Shown piece after piece: positions 15,346 through 22,546 of a stretch of 55,562 bases of DNA. This DNA comes from CAYGLV01 sp964351025 (lineage in GTDB: Bacteria; Actinomycetota; Thermoleophilia; Gaiellales; Gaiellaceae), in NCBI GenBank assembly GCA_964351025.1, contig CAYGLV010000010.1, positions 1 to 55,562 of the forward strand, read 5' to 3'. The position numbers and the translations under genes are program-made. Below the pieces are notes generated by a model. The model saw only the letters and a list, made by a program, of their open reading frames with translations, was not told where the DNA came from and ran no database searches. The stretch's first letter is position 1; each line of letters opens with the position of its first letter.

Positions 15346-16574
15346 AGTTCGAGGCGCCGCGCGGAACGCACGACATCCTCCCGGCCGAGGCGCCGCTCTG
15401 GCAGCTCGCGCTCGGCGAGGCGGAGCGGCTCTGCGCGCTCTACGGCTACCGCCGCATCCAGACGCCCGTCTTCGAGGACACGGCGCTCTTCGCCCGCACC
15501 GCCGGTGAGGGCTCCGACGTCGTGCAGAAGGAGATGTACACCTTCGCCGATCGGGGCGACCGCTCGCTGACGCTGCGTCCGGAGGGAACGGCGCCGATCT
15601 GCCGCGCGTACCTCGAGCATGGCCTCCACCGTGAGCCGCAGCCGCAGAAGCTCTACACGATCGCCCCGATGTACCGCTATTCCGCGCCGCAGAAGGGGCG
15701 TTACCGAGAGCACTGGCAGCTCTCCGTCGAGGCGATCGGGTCGGACGACCCCGGGCTCGACGCGGAGGTGATCCAGCTCTACGACGCGCTGCTGACGACC
15801 CTCGGCGTCACCGGCTACACCCTCGAGCTGAACTCGATCGGCTGCCGCGAGTGCCGTCCCGCCTACCTGTCACGGCTGACCGCGTGGCTCGACGCACATC
15901 CGGGCGCTCTCGACGAGGACGCCCGCGGCAAGCGGGAGACGAGCCCGCTCCGCGTGTTCGACTCGAAGAGCCCGCTCGTGCTGGCGGCGCTCCGCGACGC
16001 CCCGACGATCGGCGAGTCGCTGTGCGAGGAGTGCCGCGCCCGCTTCGCCGAGGTGCGCCGCTACCTCGATACCTACGGGGTCGCCTACACACTCGTGCCG
16101 ACGCTCGTCCGCGGCCTCGACTACTACACGCGCACGACCTGGGAGTTCGTCGGCGAGGCCCTCGGTGCGCAGAGCTCGCTCTGCGGCGGCGGCCGCTATG
16201 ACGGCCTCGTCGAGGCAATCGGCGGCGCGCCGACCCCCGGCGTCGGCTTCGGTGCCGGAATCGAGCGCCTGATCCTTGCGCTCGAGGAGCAGCGGGTCAC
16301 GGCCGCCGAACCCGCGTTGGACGTCTTTTTCGCGCTCGAGGCGGATGCCGAGCGCACGCAGGTGCTCGGCTGGATCGCCGCGCTGCGCGCGCGGGGGGTC
16401 GCGTGCGACACGGACTACGCGGGCCGCTCGCTCAAGGGTCAGCTCACGCAGGCCGGGCGCAGCGGCGCGGCGACGACCGTCGTCGTCTCCACGGCCGGCG
16501 CGACCATCCGCCGGACGGGCACCGCCGACGAGGAGATCGCCCACGACGCGATCCTGGGGAGGCTGTCGCCGTGA
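15342..16574 (+). CDS. hisS: Histidyl-tRNA synthetase
   Basis: A 410-aa class II synthetase: PRGTHDILP start, motif 2 TIAPMYRYSAPQKGRYREHWQ, the histidine-specific RGLDYYTRTTWEF, motif 3 GVGFGAGIERL and a C-terminal anticodon domain. Charges tRNA-His. GTG overlaps the upstream hydrolase; its TGA overlaps the aspS GTG (GTGA), the usual hisS-aspS order. Confidence 0.96.
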   Translation: MKFEAPRGTHDILPAEAPLWQLALGEAERLCALYGYRRIQTPVFEDTALFARTAGEGSDVVQKEMYTFADRGDRSLTLRPEGTAPICRAYLEHGLHREPQPQKLYTIAPMYRYSAPQKGRYREHWQLSVEAIGSDDPGLDAEVIQLYDALLTTLGVTGYTLELNSIGCRECRPAYLSRLTAWLDAHPGALDEDARGKRETSPLRVFDSKSPLVLAALRDAPTIGESLCEECRARFAEVRRYLDTYGVAYTLVPTLVRGLDYYTRTTWEFVGEALGAQSSLCGGGRYDGLVEAIGGAPTPGVGFGAGIERLILALEEQRVTAAEPALDVFFALEADAERTQVLGWIAALRARGVACDTDYAGRSLKGQLTQAGRSGAATTVVVSTAGATIRRTGTADEEIAHDAILGRLSP

Positions 16575-18310
16575 GCTGGCGCACGCTCATGTGTGGGGAG
16601 CCGCGCGCGGCGCGCGTCGGCGAGCGCCACACGCTGGCCGGCTGGGCCGCGCGGCGGCGAGACCATGGCGGGCTGATCTTCGTCGACCTGCGCGACCGCG
16701 CGGGGGTCACCCAGCTCGTGATCAACCCGGAGCGCTCGTCCGAGGCGGCCGAGCTCGCCCATCAGATCCGCAACGAGTTCGTTCTCCAGGCGGAGGGCGA
16801 GATCGTGGCGCGCTCCCCGGAGACGGTCAACCCGGCGATGCCGACGGGTGAGGTCGAGCTCGCCGTCGACCGGCTCACGATCGTCTCGCGCTCGACACCG
16901 CTTCCCTTCCAGCTCGACGAGGAGAACGTGGACGAGACGCTGCGGCTGCGCTACCGCTGGCTCGACCTGCGCCGCGACAAGCTCCAGCGGAACATCGCGT
17001 TGCGCGCACAGATGGTCGGGCTCATCCGCAGGTCCATGGAGGAGGCCGGCTTCCTCGACATCCAGACGCCCATTCTCTTCAAGCCGACCCCCGAGGGCGC
17101 GCGCGACTTCGTCGTGCCCACCCGGCTCCAGCCCGGCCGCTTCTTCGCGCTGCCGCAGAGCCCACAGATCCTCAAGCAGCTGACGATGGTGGCGGGCTTC
17201 GACCGCTACTACCAGATCGCGATCTGCTTCCGCGACGAGGACCTGCGCGCCGATCGCGTGCAGGAGATCACCCAGCTCGACGTCGAGATGTCGTTTCCCG
17301 ACCAGGAGCTCCTGTTCGGGCTGATGGAGGAGATGTACGCGCGGATCTGGCGCGAGTGTCTCGGCGTCGAGATCGAGCACCCGTTCCCGCGCATGACCTA
17401 TGCGGAGGCGGACCGGCGCTTCGGCAGCGACAAGCCGGACCTCCGCTTCGGCCTCGAGCTCGAGGACGCGACGGAGGTCACGCGCGGCTCGGAGTTCGGC
17501 GTCTTCGCGGGAGCCGAGGCGGTGCGCTTCCTGCGCGTGCCGCAGGAGCTCTCGCGCGGCGAGCTCGCGAAGCTCGAGGAGATCGCAAAGGAGTGGGGGG
17601 CGAAGGGCCTCGCCTATCTCGTGTACGACGGGGAAGGAAACGTGCGCTCGCCGATCGCCAAGTTCCTCTCGGCCGCCGAGCTGGAGGCGCTCGGGAGCGG
17701 CCCGGCGACGACGCTCCTCTTCGCCGCGGACGACTGGGAGAAGACCTCGCGCGTGCTCGGCGCGCTGCGGCTGCACTTCGGGCGCGAGCTCGGCCTGATC
17801 GACGAGGACACGTTCACGTTCCTCTGGGTCACGGACTTCCCGATGTTTGAGTGGGACGAGGACGGCGGGCGCTGGGGCGCTGTGCACCACCCGTTCACGC
17901 GCCCGACCGACGAGTGGAAGGAGCGTTTCGTGGAGGAGCCCGGGAAGGCGCTCGCGCACGCCTACGACGTCGTCGTGAACGGGAACGAGCTCGGCGGCGG
18001 TTCCTTCAGGATCCACGAGCCCGAGCTGCAGGAGAAGGTCTTCGGCCTGTTGAACCTCACGCCCGAGGAGCAGCGCGCGCAGTTCGGCTTCCTGCTCGAC
18101 GCGCTTGCGATGGGCGCGCCGCCGATGGGCGGGATCGCGTTCGGAATCGACCGTATGACGATGGTGCTTGCGGGTGAGCCGAACCTGCGCGACGTGATCG
18201 CGTTCCCGAAGAATCAGGCGGGAGTCGATCCGATGAGCGGAGCCCCGTCGGAGGTCACGCCGGAGCAGCTCGACGAGCTCGGAATACGGCTCGCTGTGCA
18301 GGAAGATTAA
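16571..18310 (+). CDS. aspS: Aspartyl-tRNA synthetase
   Basis: A 579-aa bacterial-type AspRS: OB-fold anticodon domain (1-110), class II core with motif 2 CFRDEDLRADR, GAD insertion and motif 3 AFGIDRMTM. Residue 32 in RRRDHGG is His, the residue linked to non-discriminating AspRS enzymes that also charge tRNA-Asn for later GatCAB amidation; discriminating enzymes such as that of E. coli have Leu here. The second specificity position is not clearly of either type, so tRNA-Asn charging is only a possibility. Confidence 0.96.
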   Translation: MSWRTLMCGEPRAARVGERHTLAGWAARRRDHGGLIFVDLRDRAGVTQLVINPERSSEAAELAHQIRNEFVLQAEGEIVARSPETVNPAMPTGEVELAVDRLTIVSRSTPLPFQLDEENVDETLRLRYRWLDLRRDKLQRNIALRAQMVGLIRRSMEEAGFLDIQTPILFKPTPEGARDFVVPTRLQPGRFFALPQSPQILKQLTMVAGFDRYYQIAICFRDEDLRADRVQEITQLDVEMSFPDQELLFGLMEEMYARIWRECLGVEIEHPFPRMTYAEADRRFGSDKPDLRFGLELEDATEVTRGSEFGVFAGAEAVRFLRVPQELSRGELAKLEEIAKEWGAKGLAYLVYDGEGNVRSPIAKFLSAAELEALGSGPATTLLFAADDWEKTSRVLGALRLHFGRELGLIDEDTFTFLWVTDFPMFEWDEDGGRWGAVHHPFTRPTDEWKERFVEEPGKALAHAYDVVVNGNELGGGSFRIHEPELQEKVFGLLNLTPEEQRAQFGFLLDALAMGAPPMGGIAFGIDRMTMVLAGEPNLRDVIAFPKNQAGVDPMSGAPSEVTPEQLDELGIRLAVQED

Positions 18311-18391
18311 TCTCGACGGCGCAATAGCCGATGAATTGGTCATACTTCGGGCGCGCCGCGCTTTTGGCGCCGCCGACCAGGCAGGAGAGAG

Positions 18392-19336
18392 ATGTCCACG
18401 AGTGACTCAGAGCGTTCGCAGGCCCCGGGGCTGACGGCCCTCCCCAGCCTCGACTCGCTTCCCTCCGCGGGCGACGGGTACGACAAGGATCGTGTGCGCG
18501 AGGCGTTCGACGCTTTCCGCCGGCACGCGTCCCAGCTCCAGGCCCAGCTTCGGGTGCTCCAGGCCGCGCGCAAGTCCGCCGACGTCGAGCCGACCGGCCA
18601 CGCGGTGCGCATGGACGCGCTGCACCTGATCCGCGCGGCCGCGGAGTTCGCCGACACGCTCGAGCGCGACGCGCAGACCGCGTCCGCCGCGCAGCTCTCC
18701 CGCACGGAGCAGGAGGTGCGCGGGCGGCAGACCACCCTCCAGGCGCGCGAGGGCGAGGTCGAGCGTTACCGTACCGAGAGCGAGCGCCAGCGCGCCGAGA
18801 TGGTCAACGCGGCCAAGACCGAGGCGCGAGATCTGCTCGCGAAGGCGAATGCCGACGCGACGCAGGAGCTGCGCGAGGCCGAGGCACGCGCGAGCCGCCT
18901 GCTCGAGCAGGCCCGCCACCAGGCGACCGACTTGACGAATGCTGCCCGCGCCGAGGTCGAGCAGACGCTCGAGTGGGCCCGCGCGCAGGCCTCCGCCGTC
19001 ATGGCGCGCGCCCAGGACGGCGTCGAGAAGCTGCTCGCGGCTGCCGGCCTCGGCGAGCCTGCGATGACGGAGGTCGTGAAGGCGATCCTCGGGTCGATGG
19101 ACGACAAGGCCGAGGCGCCGTCGCGCCCGGCCGAAGCGATGGCAAGCGGTGCGCCGCCGGCGAGCCCGCCCGTGTCGTCGGCTCCGCCCCTGTCTCCGCC
19201 GCCCGCTCCCGAGCCGCCCGTGACTCCGGCGGCCCTGAGCGATCCGTCCCCGGCTTTCAGCCCACCCGCGGCACCTGCCGACGAGGAGCCGGAAGCGGTC
19301 GAGGGCGAGCAGGACGAGCCCGAGCCGCACCGTTAG
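18392..19336 (+). CDS. Long coiled-coil protein with Pro-rich tail
   Basis: A 314-aa soluble protein. After a polar start, residues 30-210 form an Ala/Glu/Arg-rich coiled coil, and residues 240-314 are a Pro/Ala/Glu linker. It resembles DivIVA- or Wag31-like scaffolds in composition, but the N-terminal membrane-binding DivIVA motif is not evident. ATG 18392 has a clear ribosome site (AGGAGAG, about five bases upstream) and CATACT at about 18340, so unlike many neighbours this gene is leadered. It precedes two further envelope-type genes. Confidence 0.6.
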   Translation: MSTSDSERSQAPGLTALPSLDSLPSAGDGYDKDRVREAFDAFRRHASQLQAQLRVLQAARKSADVEPTGHAVRMDALHLIRAAAEFADTLERDAQTASAAQLSRTEQEVRGRQTTLQAREGEVERYRTESERQRAEMVNAAKTEARDLLAKANADATQELREAEARASRLLEQARHQATDLTNAARAEVEQTLEWARAQASAVMARAQDGVEKLLAAAGLGEPAMTEVVKAILGSMDDKAEAPSRPAEAMASGAPPASPPVSSAPPLSPPPAPEPPVTPAALSDPSPAFSPPAAPADEEPEAVEGEQDEPEPHR

Positions 19337-19339
19337 GAT
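19334..19339 (+). promoter_or_regulatory. -10 hexamer overlapping a stop codon
   Basis: TAGGAT: its first three bases are the TAG stop of the coiled-coil gene, and the GTG of the next gene follows after seven bases. Confidence 0.45.
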
Positions 19340-19346
19340 CCGCGCC

Positions 19347-20168
19347 GTGCCGCGTAGTCTCGGTCTGAGGTTCGCCCTCGAGGTGGGCTTTCTCGTCGCA
19401 GTCGCGGTCGTCGCGGCCCTGCTCGATCTGGGCTGGCCGGCGATCGTGGCAGTGATGAGCGCCGCCTGGATCGTCACCACGGCGGCCGAGTGGCGCTTCT
19501 CGCGGGCCTCGGCATCCGTGCGGGCTGCGTCTTCGCTGCAGGCGGAGGCGCCGGGCGGAGAGGGGATTCTTGTCGCCGGGCCGCTGCTCCGCCGGAACGA
19601 CCCTCCCGAGCTCGACACGGAGTGGGTGGAGGACGAGACGAAGCTCCCACCCGTGCCGGCGAGCGAGCCCGAGATCCCTGTGCACGTGCGGGTCCTGCCG
19701 CGCGCGGAGGTGCCCGCTGTCGAGGAGTCGCCGGAACCTGTCGCAGTGGAGCCGGAGCCGGAGCCCGAGCCCGAACCTGAGCCCAAGCCCGAACCTGAGC
19801 CCAAACCTGAGCCCGAGCCTGAGCCGGAGCCCGAGCCGGAGGAAGTCGAGGCGCCTGCGCCGCTCGCGGCCGTTCCGGCCCTGCCGCCCGAGCCGATCGT
19901 GGTCGAGCCGCCACCGCCGGCGCCCGAGCCCGAACGCGTCGTCGCCTTCCCGGCGGCCGCCGGCACGCGCGCCCGCTGGAATGTCTGGGAGCTCGAGCGG
20001 CTGACCCGCGCGCGCGGGGGAACCGACCCGATCCGTGACGAGGAGCTCGGCTTCCTGCTCGTCTACCTGCGCGATTTCGCTGCAGTGGACGGCACGCTGC
20101 CCGAGGAGTTCGACGAGCTCGTGGCCGAGTCGTTCAGCGATGTCGTGGGAGCTGCCTCGAGTCGGTGA
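19347..20168 (+). CDS. Membrane-anchored Pro/Glu-repeat protein
   Basis: A 273-aa protein with two N-terminal hydrophobic segments (residues 8-50), a long cytoplasmic or surface linker made of Glu-Pro and Lys-Pro repeats (about 133-166), and a folded C-terminal helical part (210-273) containing WNVWELERL and DEELGFLLVYLRDFA. EP/KP repeats act as stiff spacers across the envelope in TonB-like and other proteins; here the role is unknown. Its stop overlaps the GTG of the RlpA-like gene. Confidence 0.65.
   Translation: MPRSLGLRFALEVGFLVAVAVVAALLDLGWPAIVAVMSAAWIVTTAAEWRFSRASASVRAASSLQAEAPGGEGILVAGPLLRRNDPPELDTEWVEDETKLPPVPASEPEIPVHVRVLPRAEVPAVEESPEPVAVEPEPEPEPEPEPKPEPEPKPEPEPEPEPEPEEVEAPAPLAAVPALPPEPIVVEPPPPAPEPERVVAFPAAAGTRARWNVWELERLTRARGGTDPIRDEELGFLLVYLRDFAAVDGTLPEEFDELVAESFSDVVGAASSR
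19745..19845 (+). repeat. Hexanucleotide Glu-Pro/Lys-Pro coding repeat
   Basis: About sixteen GAR-CCN or AAR-CCN units, including two nearly identical 18-base copies (CCCGAACCTGAGCCCAAG and its AAA variant). Such tracts change length by slippage. It encodes the EP/KP linker and is not a CRISPR array. Confidence 0.8.
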
Positions 20169-20590
20169 GCCTCTCCGTGGTGCAGCGTTCGCTCGTCCTC
20201 GCGGCGGTCGCGCTGCTCGCGGCGACCCTGGCGCTCGTGCTCGCGCGCGACCACCGGGTGCCGTCTCCGGTGCCCTCGACCGCTCCGGTGGCGGCAGCCG
20301 GCGGGTGGTATGAGGCCCTCGCGACCCCCCTCGCGCCGAGCTCCGGGGGCAAGCGGACGACGTGCGGGCCCGTGCTCGAGGCGGATTCGCTCGGAGTTGC
20401 GCACCCGGTGCTGCCGTGCGGCGCGCGGCTCGTGCTCGTGTACGGGACGGTCGAGACGACCGCGGAGGTGATCGACCACCGGCCCGTGGGCGCAGGAACC
20501 CAGTTCGAGCTGACGCGAGCCCTGGCGGCTCGCCTGGGGCTCACAGGCACGCAGAGGCTGCGGTGGCGCTATGCAGCCCGTGTAGAGTGA
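20165..20590 (+). CDS. RlpA-like double-psi beta-barrel exported protein
   Basis: A 141-aa protein with an N-terminal signal or anchor helix (residues 5-27) and a C-terminal double-psi beta-barrel. GWYEALATP, RTTCGPVLEADSLGVAHPVLPCG and AEVIDHRPVGAGTQFELT match the pattern of RlpA-like domains (T.CG....D.LGVAH.TLPCG; V.D.GP). RlpA proteins bind or cleave peptidoglycan glycan strands. The catalytic Asp of active RlpA lytic enzymes has a possible counterpart in VIDHRP. The Cys pair could form a disulfide. GTG overlaps the upstream stop. Confidence 0.7.
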   Translation: MSLSVVQRSLVLAAVALLAATLALVLARDHRVPSPVPSTAPVAAAGGWYEALATPLAPSSGGKRTTCGPVLEADSLGVAHPVLPCGARLVLVYGTVETTAEVIDHRPVGAGTQFELTRALAARLGLTGTQRLRWRYAARVE

Positions 20591-20766
20591 GTCCGCTCGA
20601 CCCTGTGCGTGGCTCTCGCTCCAAACGTGAACCAATGCACATGCGAAGGGAGTTCGCGTCCGGCTGAGGCCTCAACCGCCGAAGGCCGGCAGAGCACCCA
20701 CCTGGTATGACCAGGTTCGCAAGGGGCGCGGTTTTCATCGGCAGGGTGGAGCACTCTTTCGGCGAG
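20591..20766. other. Structured spacer before mnmA
   Basis: Holds a TGAGGCCTCA palindrome (20665-20674) and a perfect inverted repeat ACCTGGT (20700-20706) / ACCAGGT (20710-20716) whose 3-base loop is an in-frame ATG (20707). No known riboswitch motif was recognised. The extra 24 codons that an ATG 20707 start would add contain three AGG codons and atypical usage, so they are treated as untranslated here. Confidence 0.4.
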
Positions 20767-20772
20767 TACGCT
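20767..20772 (+). promoter_or_regulatory. -10 hexamer for mnmA
   Basis: TACGCT six bases before ATG 20779; supports the downstream start for the mnmA-like gene. Confidence 0.35.
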
Positions 20773-20778
20773 GACGGC

Positions 20779-22035
20779 ATGATGGACGTCGTCGGAGACT
20801 CGTCGCGCAACGGCGAGTGGGCGCTCGTGCGGCTCACCGTGGATCGCGGCCGGGTCGTTGCAGCCGATGCCCCCGGGCTCGACCGGCCGCTCGCCGGGCT
20901 GACGCTCCTGGAGGCGGCGGCGGTAACAGGGGAGACGCTCGCCGTCGATGCGCTCGCCAACGCCCTCGGCCCGGTTTTCGCCGCCGCCCCGGTGCCCGGC
21001 CGCGCCGCTGTCGCGATGAGTGGAGGCGTGGACAGCGCCGTCGCGCTCCTGCGCAGCGCGCCGAACGCGATCGGCGTCACGCTCCGGCTCTGGCTCGACC
21101 CCCACGGACCCGACACCGAGCGGGTGTGCTGCTCACCGGAAGCCGTCCTGCAGGCACGCGCGGCGTGCCACGGGCTCGGGTTGCCGCACGTCACGCTCGA
21201 CCTGCGCGAGGAGTTCCGGCGCGCGATCGTCGGGCCGTTCGTTCGCGCGTACGCCCGCGGCGAGACGCCGAATCCATGCGGGCGCTGCAACGGCAGCTTC
21301 CGCTTCGCAGAGCTGCTGGCCTTCGCGCGCCGAGCCGGGTGTGAGCGGCTCGTCACCGGCCACTACGCGCGCGTCGTCTCGCACCGCGGCCGGCTGCTCG
21401 TCGGCCGCGCAGCTGACGCCGAGAAGGACCAGTCGTACATGCTCGCGCGGCTCGATCCACGGCTGCTCGATCGCATCTCGTTCCCGCTCGGCGGGCAGGC
21501 CAAGGAGGAGACACGCGCCGAAGCCGCTCGCGCCGGGCTCGCCGCCGCGGGACGGGCTGAGAGCCAGGAGGCATGTTTCCTCGCCGGCGGCGACTACCGG
21601 GAGTTCCTCACGCGGCAGGGCCTGAACGGCGGCGGAGGTGCGATCGTGAACGAGCGCGGGCTCGAGCTCGGCCGCCACGAAGGCTTCTGGCGCTACACAC
21701 CCGGCCAGCGGCGGGGCCTCGGGGTCGCCGCTCCGCAGCCGCTGTTCGCGCTGCGGACCGACGCGCGGACGAACACCGTCGTCGTCGGCCCCCGCGACGC
21801 GCTGGCGCGCACGAGCGTGTCGGTGCGCGGGCGCCTGTACGTTCCCTCCGCGCGGGTGGACGCAAAGCTCCGCTACCGCTCGCAGGCGGTGCCGGCCCTC
21901 GTCGAGGAGACCGGACGTGGCTTCCGCCTCCGGTTGGAACAGGCGGCGTACGGGGTCGCGCCGGGCCAGCTCGTCGCGCTCTACGAGGCAGACGCGGTCG
22001 TCGGCTCGGGTGTCGTCGTGTCGGCCGGGCGCTAG
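20779..22035 (+). CDS. mnmA: tRNA 2-thiouridine synthase with N-terminal Cys-free NifU-like segment
   Basis: A 418-aa protein (442 if ATG 20707 is used). Residues 80 onward are MnmA, which thiolates U34 of tRNA-Glu/Gln/Lys: PP-loop SGGVDS (81-86), CCSPEA, TPNPCGRCN with the catalytic Cys at 170 preceded by C167, KDQSYML, and SQEACF with the second Cys at 266. Residues 1-70 are an extra segment resembling the back half of NifU/IscU scaffolds (GDSSRNGEWALVRLTVDRGRVV, then LTLLEAAAV and LAVDALANAL), but without any Cys, so it cannot hold an Fe-S cluster. This may be a remnant or a protein-docking module. Confidence 0.88.
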   Translation: MMDVVGDSSRNGEWALVRLTVDRGRVVAADAPGLDRPLAGLTLLEAAAVTGETLAVDALANALGPVFAAAPVPGRAAVAMSGGVDSAVALLRSAPNAIGVTLRLWLDPHGPDTERVCCSPEAVLQARAACHGLGLPHVTLDLREEFRRAIVGPFVRAYARGETPNPCGRCNGSFRFAELLAFARRAGCERLVTGHYARVVSHRGRLLVGRAADAEKDQSYMLARLDPRLLDRISFPLGGQAKEETRAEAARAGLAAAGRAESQEACFLAGGDYREFLTRQGLNGGGGAIVNERGLELGRHEGFWRYTPGQRRGLGVAAPQPLFALRTDARTNTVVVGPRDALARTSVSVRGRLYVPSARVDAKLRYRSQAVPALVEETGRGFRLRLEQAAYGVAPGQLVALYEADAVVGSGVVVSAGR

Positions 22036-22038
22036 GAT
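22033..22038 (+). promoter_or_regulatory. -10 hexamer overlapping the mnmA stop
   Basis: TAGGAT: its TAG is the mnmA stop. Eight bases separate it from ATG 22047, only two from ATG 22041, so 22047 is preferred as the leaderless start. Confidence 0.4.
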
Positions 22039-22046
22039 CAATGCGA

Positions 22047-22514
22047 ATGCCGATCGCAGCCTTCACGTGGGCCAACCTCACAGACCTCTCGCTCTCGGTC
22101 TTCCTGCTCGCGTCCGGGCTCGGCCTCGGCTACGTCCTCCTCCGCCTCGGCGGCGCCTTCGGGCGCCTGTCCTCCTTCATCCACGGCACCGAGCGCGAGG
22201 TGCTGCCCGTGATCTCGAAGGTGGGCGAGAGCGTGGACAAGGTGAACGGTGAGCTCGACAAGCTGGGCCAGATCACCGACAGCGCCGTGGACATGGCCGA
22301 CAGCGTGGACACGGCGGTGCGTTCGGTGAGCATGGCGATCTCGAAGCCGGTCCAGAAGGTGTCGGGCTTCGCCGCGGGGGTAAGCCACGGCGCCTCGGCC
22401 TTCAAGGCGAGCCGCGACTGGAGCGAGGCGAAGACAGCGGCCAGGGCGGCGGCCGCCCGCCGCGAGGCCGAGCTGGCCGACGAGTTGCACCGCACGGGCT
22501 CCGACGCGCAGTAG
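22047..22514 (+). CDS. DUF948-like membrane-anchored protein
   Basis: A 155-aa protein (157 from ATG 22041): a hydrophobic helix near the N-terminus (LSVFLLASGLGLGYVLLRL), then an amphipathic helical stalk with valine/aspartate heptads (VGESVDKVNGELDKL) and a Lys/Ala-rich tail. This is the layout of DUF948/YoxC-type proteins, and such a gene commonly lies just before alaS in actinobacteria. Function unknown. Confidence 0.7.
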   Translation: MPIAAFTWANLTDLSLSVFLLASGLGLGYVLLRLGGAFGRLSSFIHGTEREVLPVISKVGESVDKVNGELDKLGQITDSAVDMADSVDTAVRSVSMAISKPVQKVSGFAAGVSHGASAFKASRDWSEAKTAARAAAARREAELADELHRTGSDAQ

Positions 22515-22533
22515 GCGCGCCGGGCCGCGCGCC

Positions 22534-22539
22534 TACAAT
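22534..22539 (+). promoter_or_regulatory. -10 hexamer for alaS operon
   Basis: TACAAT, close to the sigma-70 consensus, seven bases before the alaS ATG. Predicts a leaderless alaS mRNA and no T-box leader. Confidence 0.55.
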
Positions 22540-22546
22540 CCTTCGG

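Noticed and set aside
16439..18343. A 634-codon minus-strand frame opposite aspS
   Set aside because: Antisense mirror of aspS codon bias; no recognisable domain.
19745..19845. Possible CRISPR-like periodic repeat
   Set aside because: Period is six bases, in frame, and encodes Glu-Pro/Lys-Pro; there are no spacers.
20591..20766. Riboswitch or T-box leader before mnmA
   Set aside because: No TPP, SAM, cobalamin, glycine, T-box or other consensus core could be recognised; only short palindromes are present.
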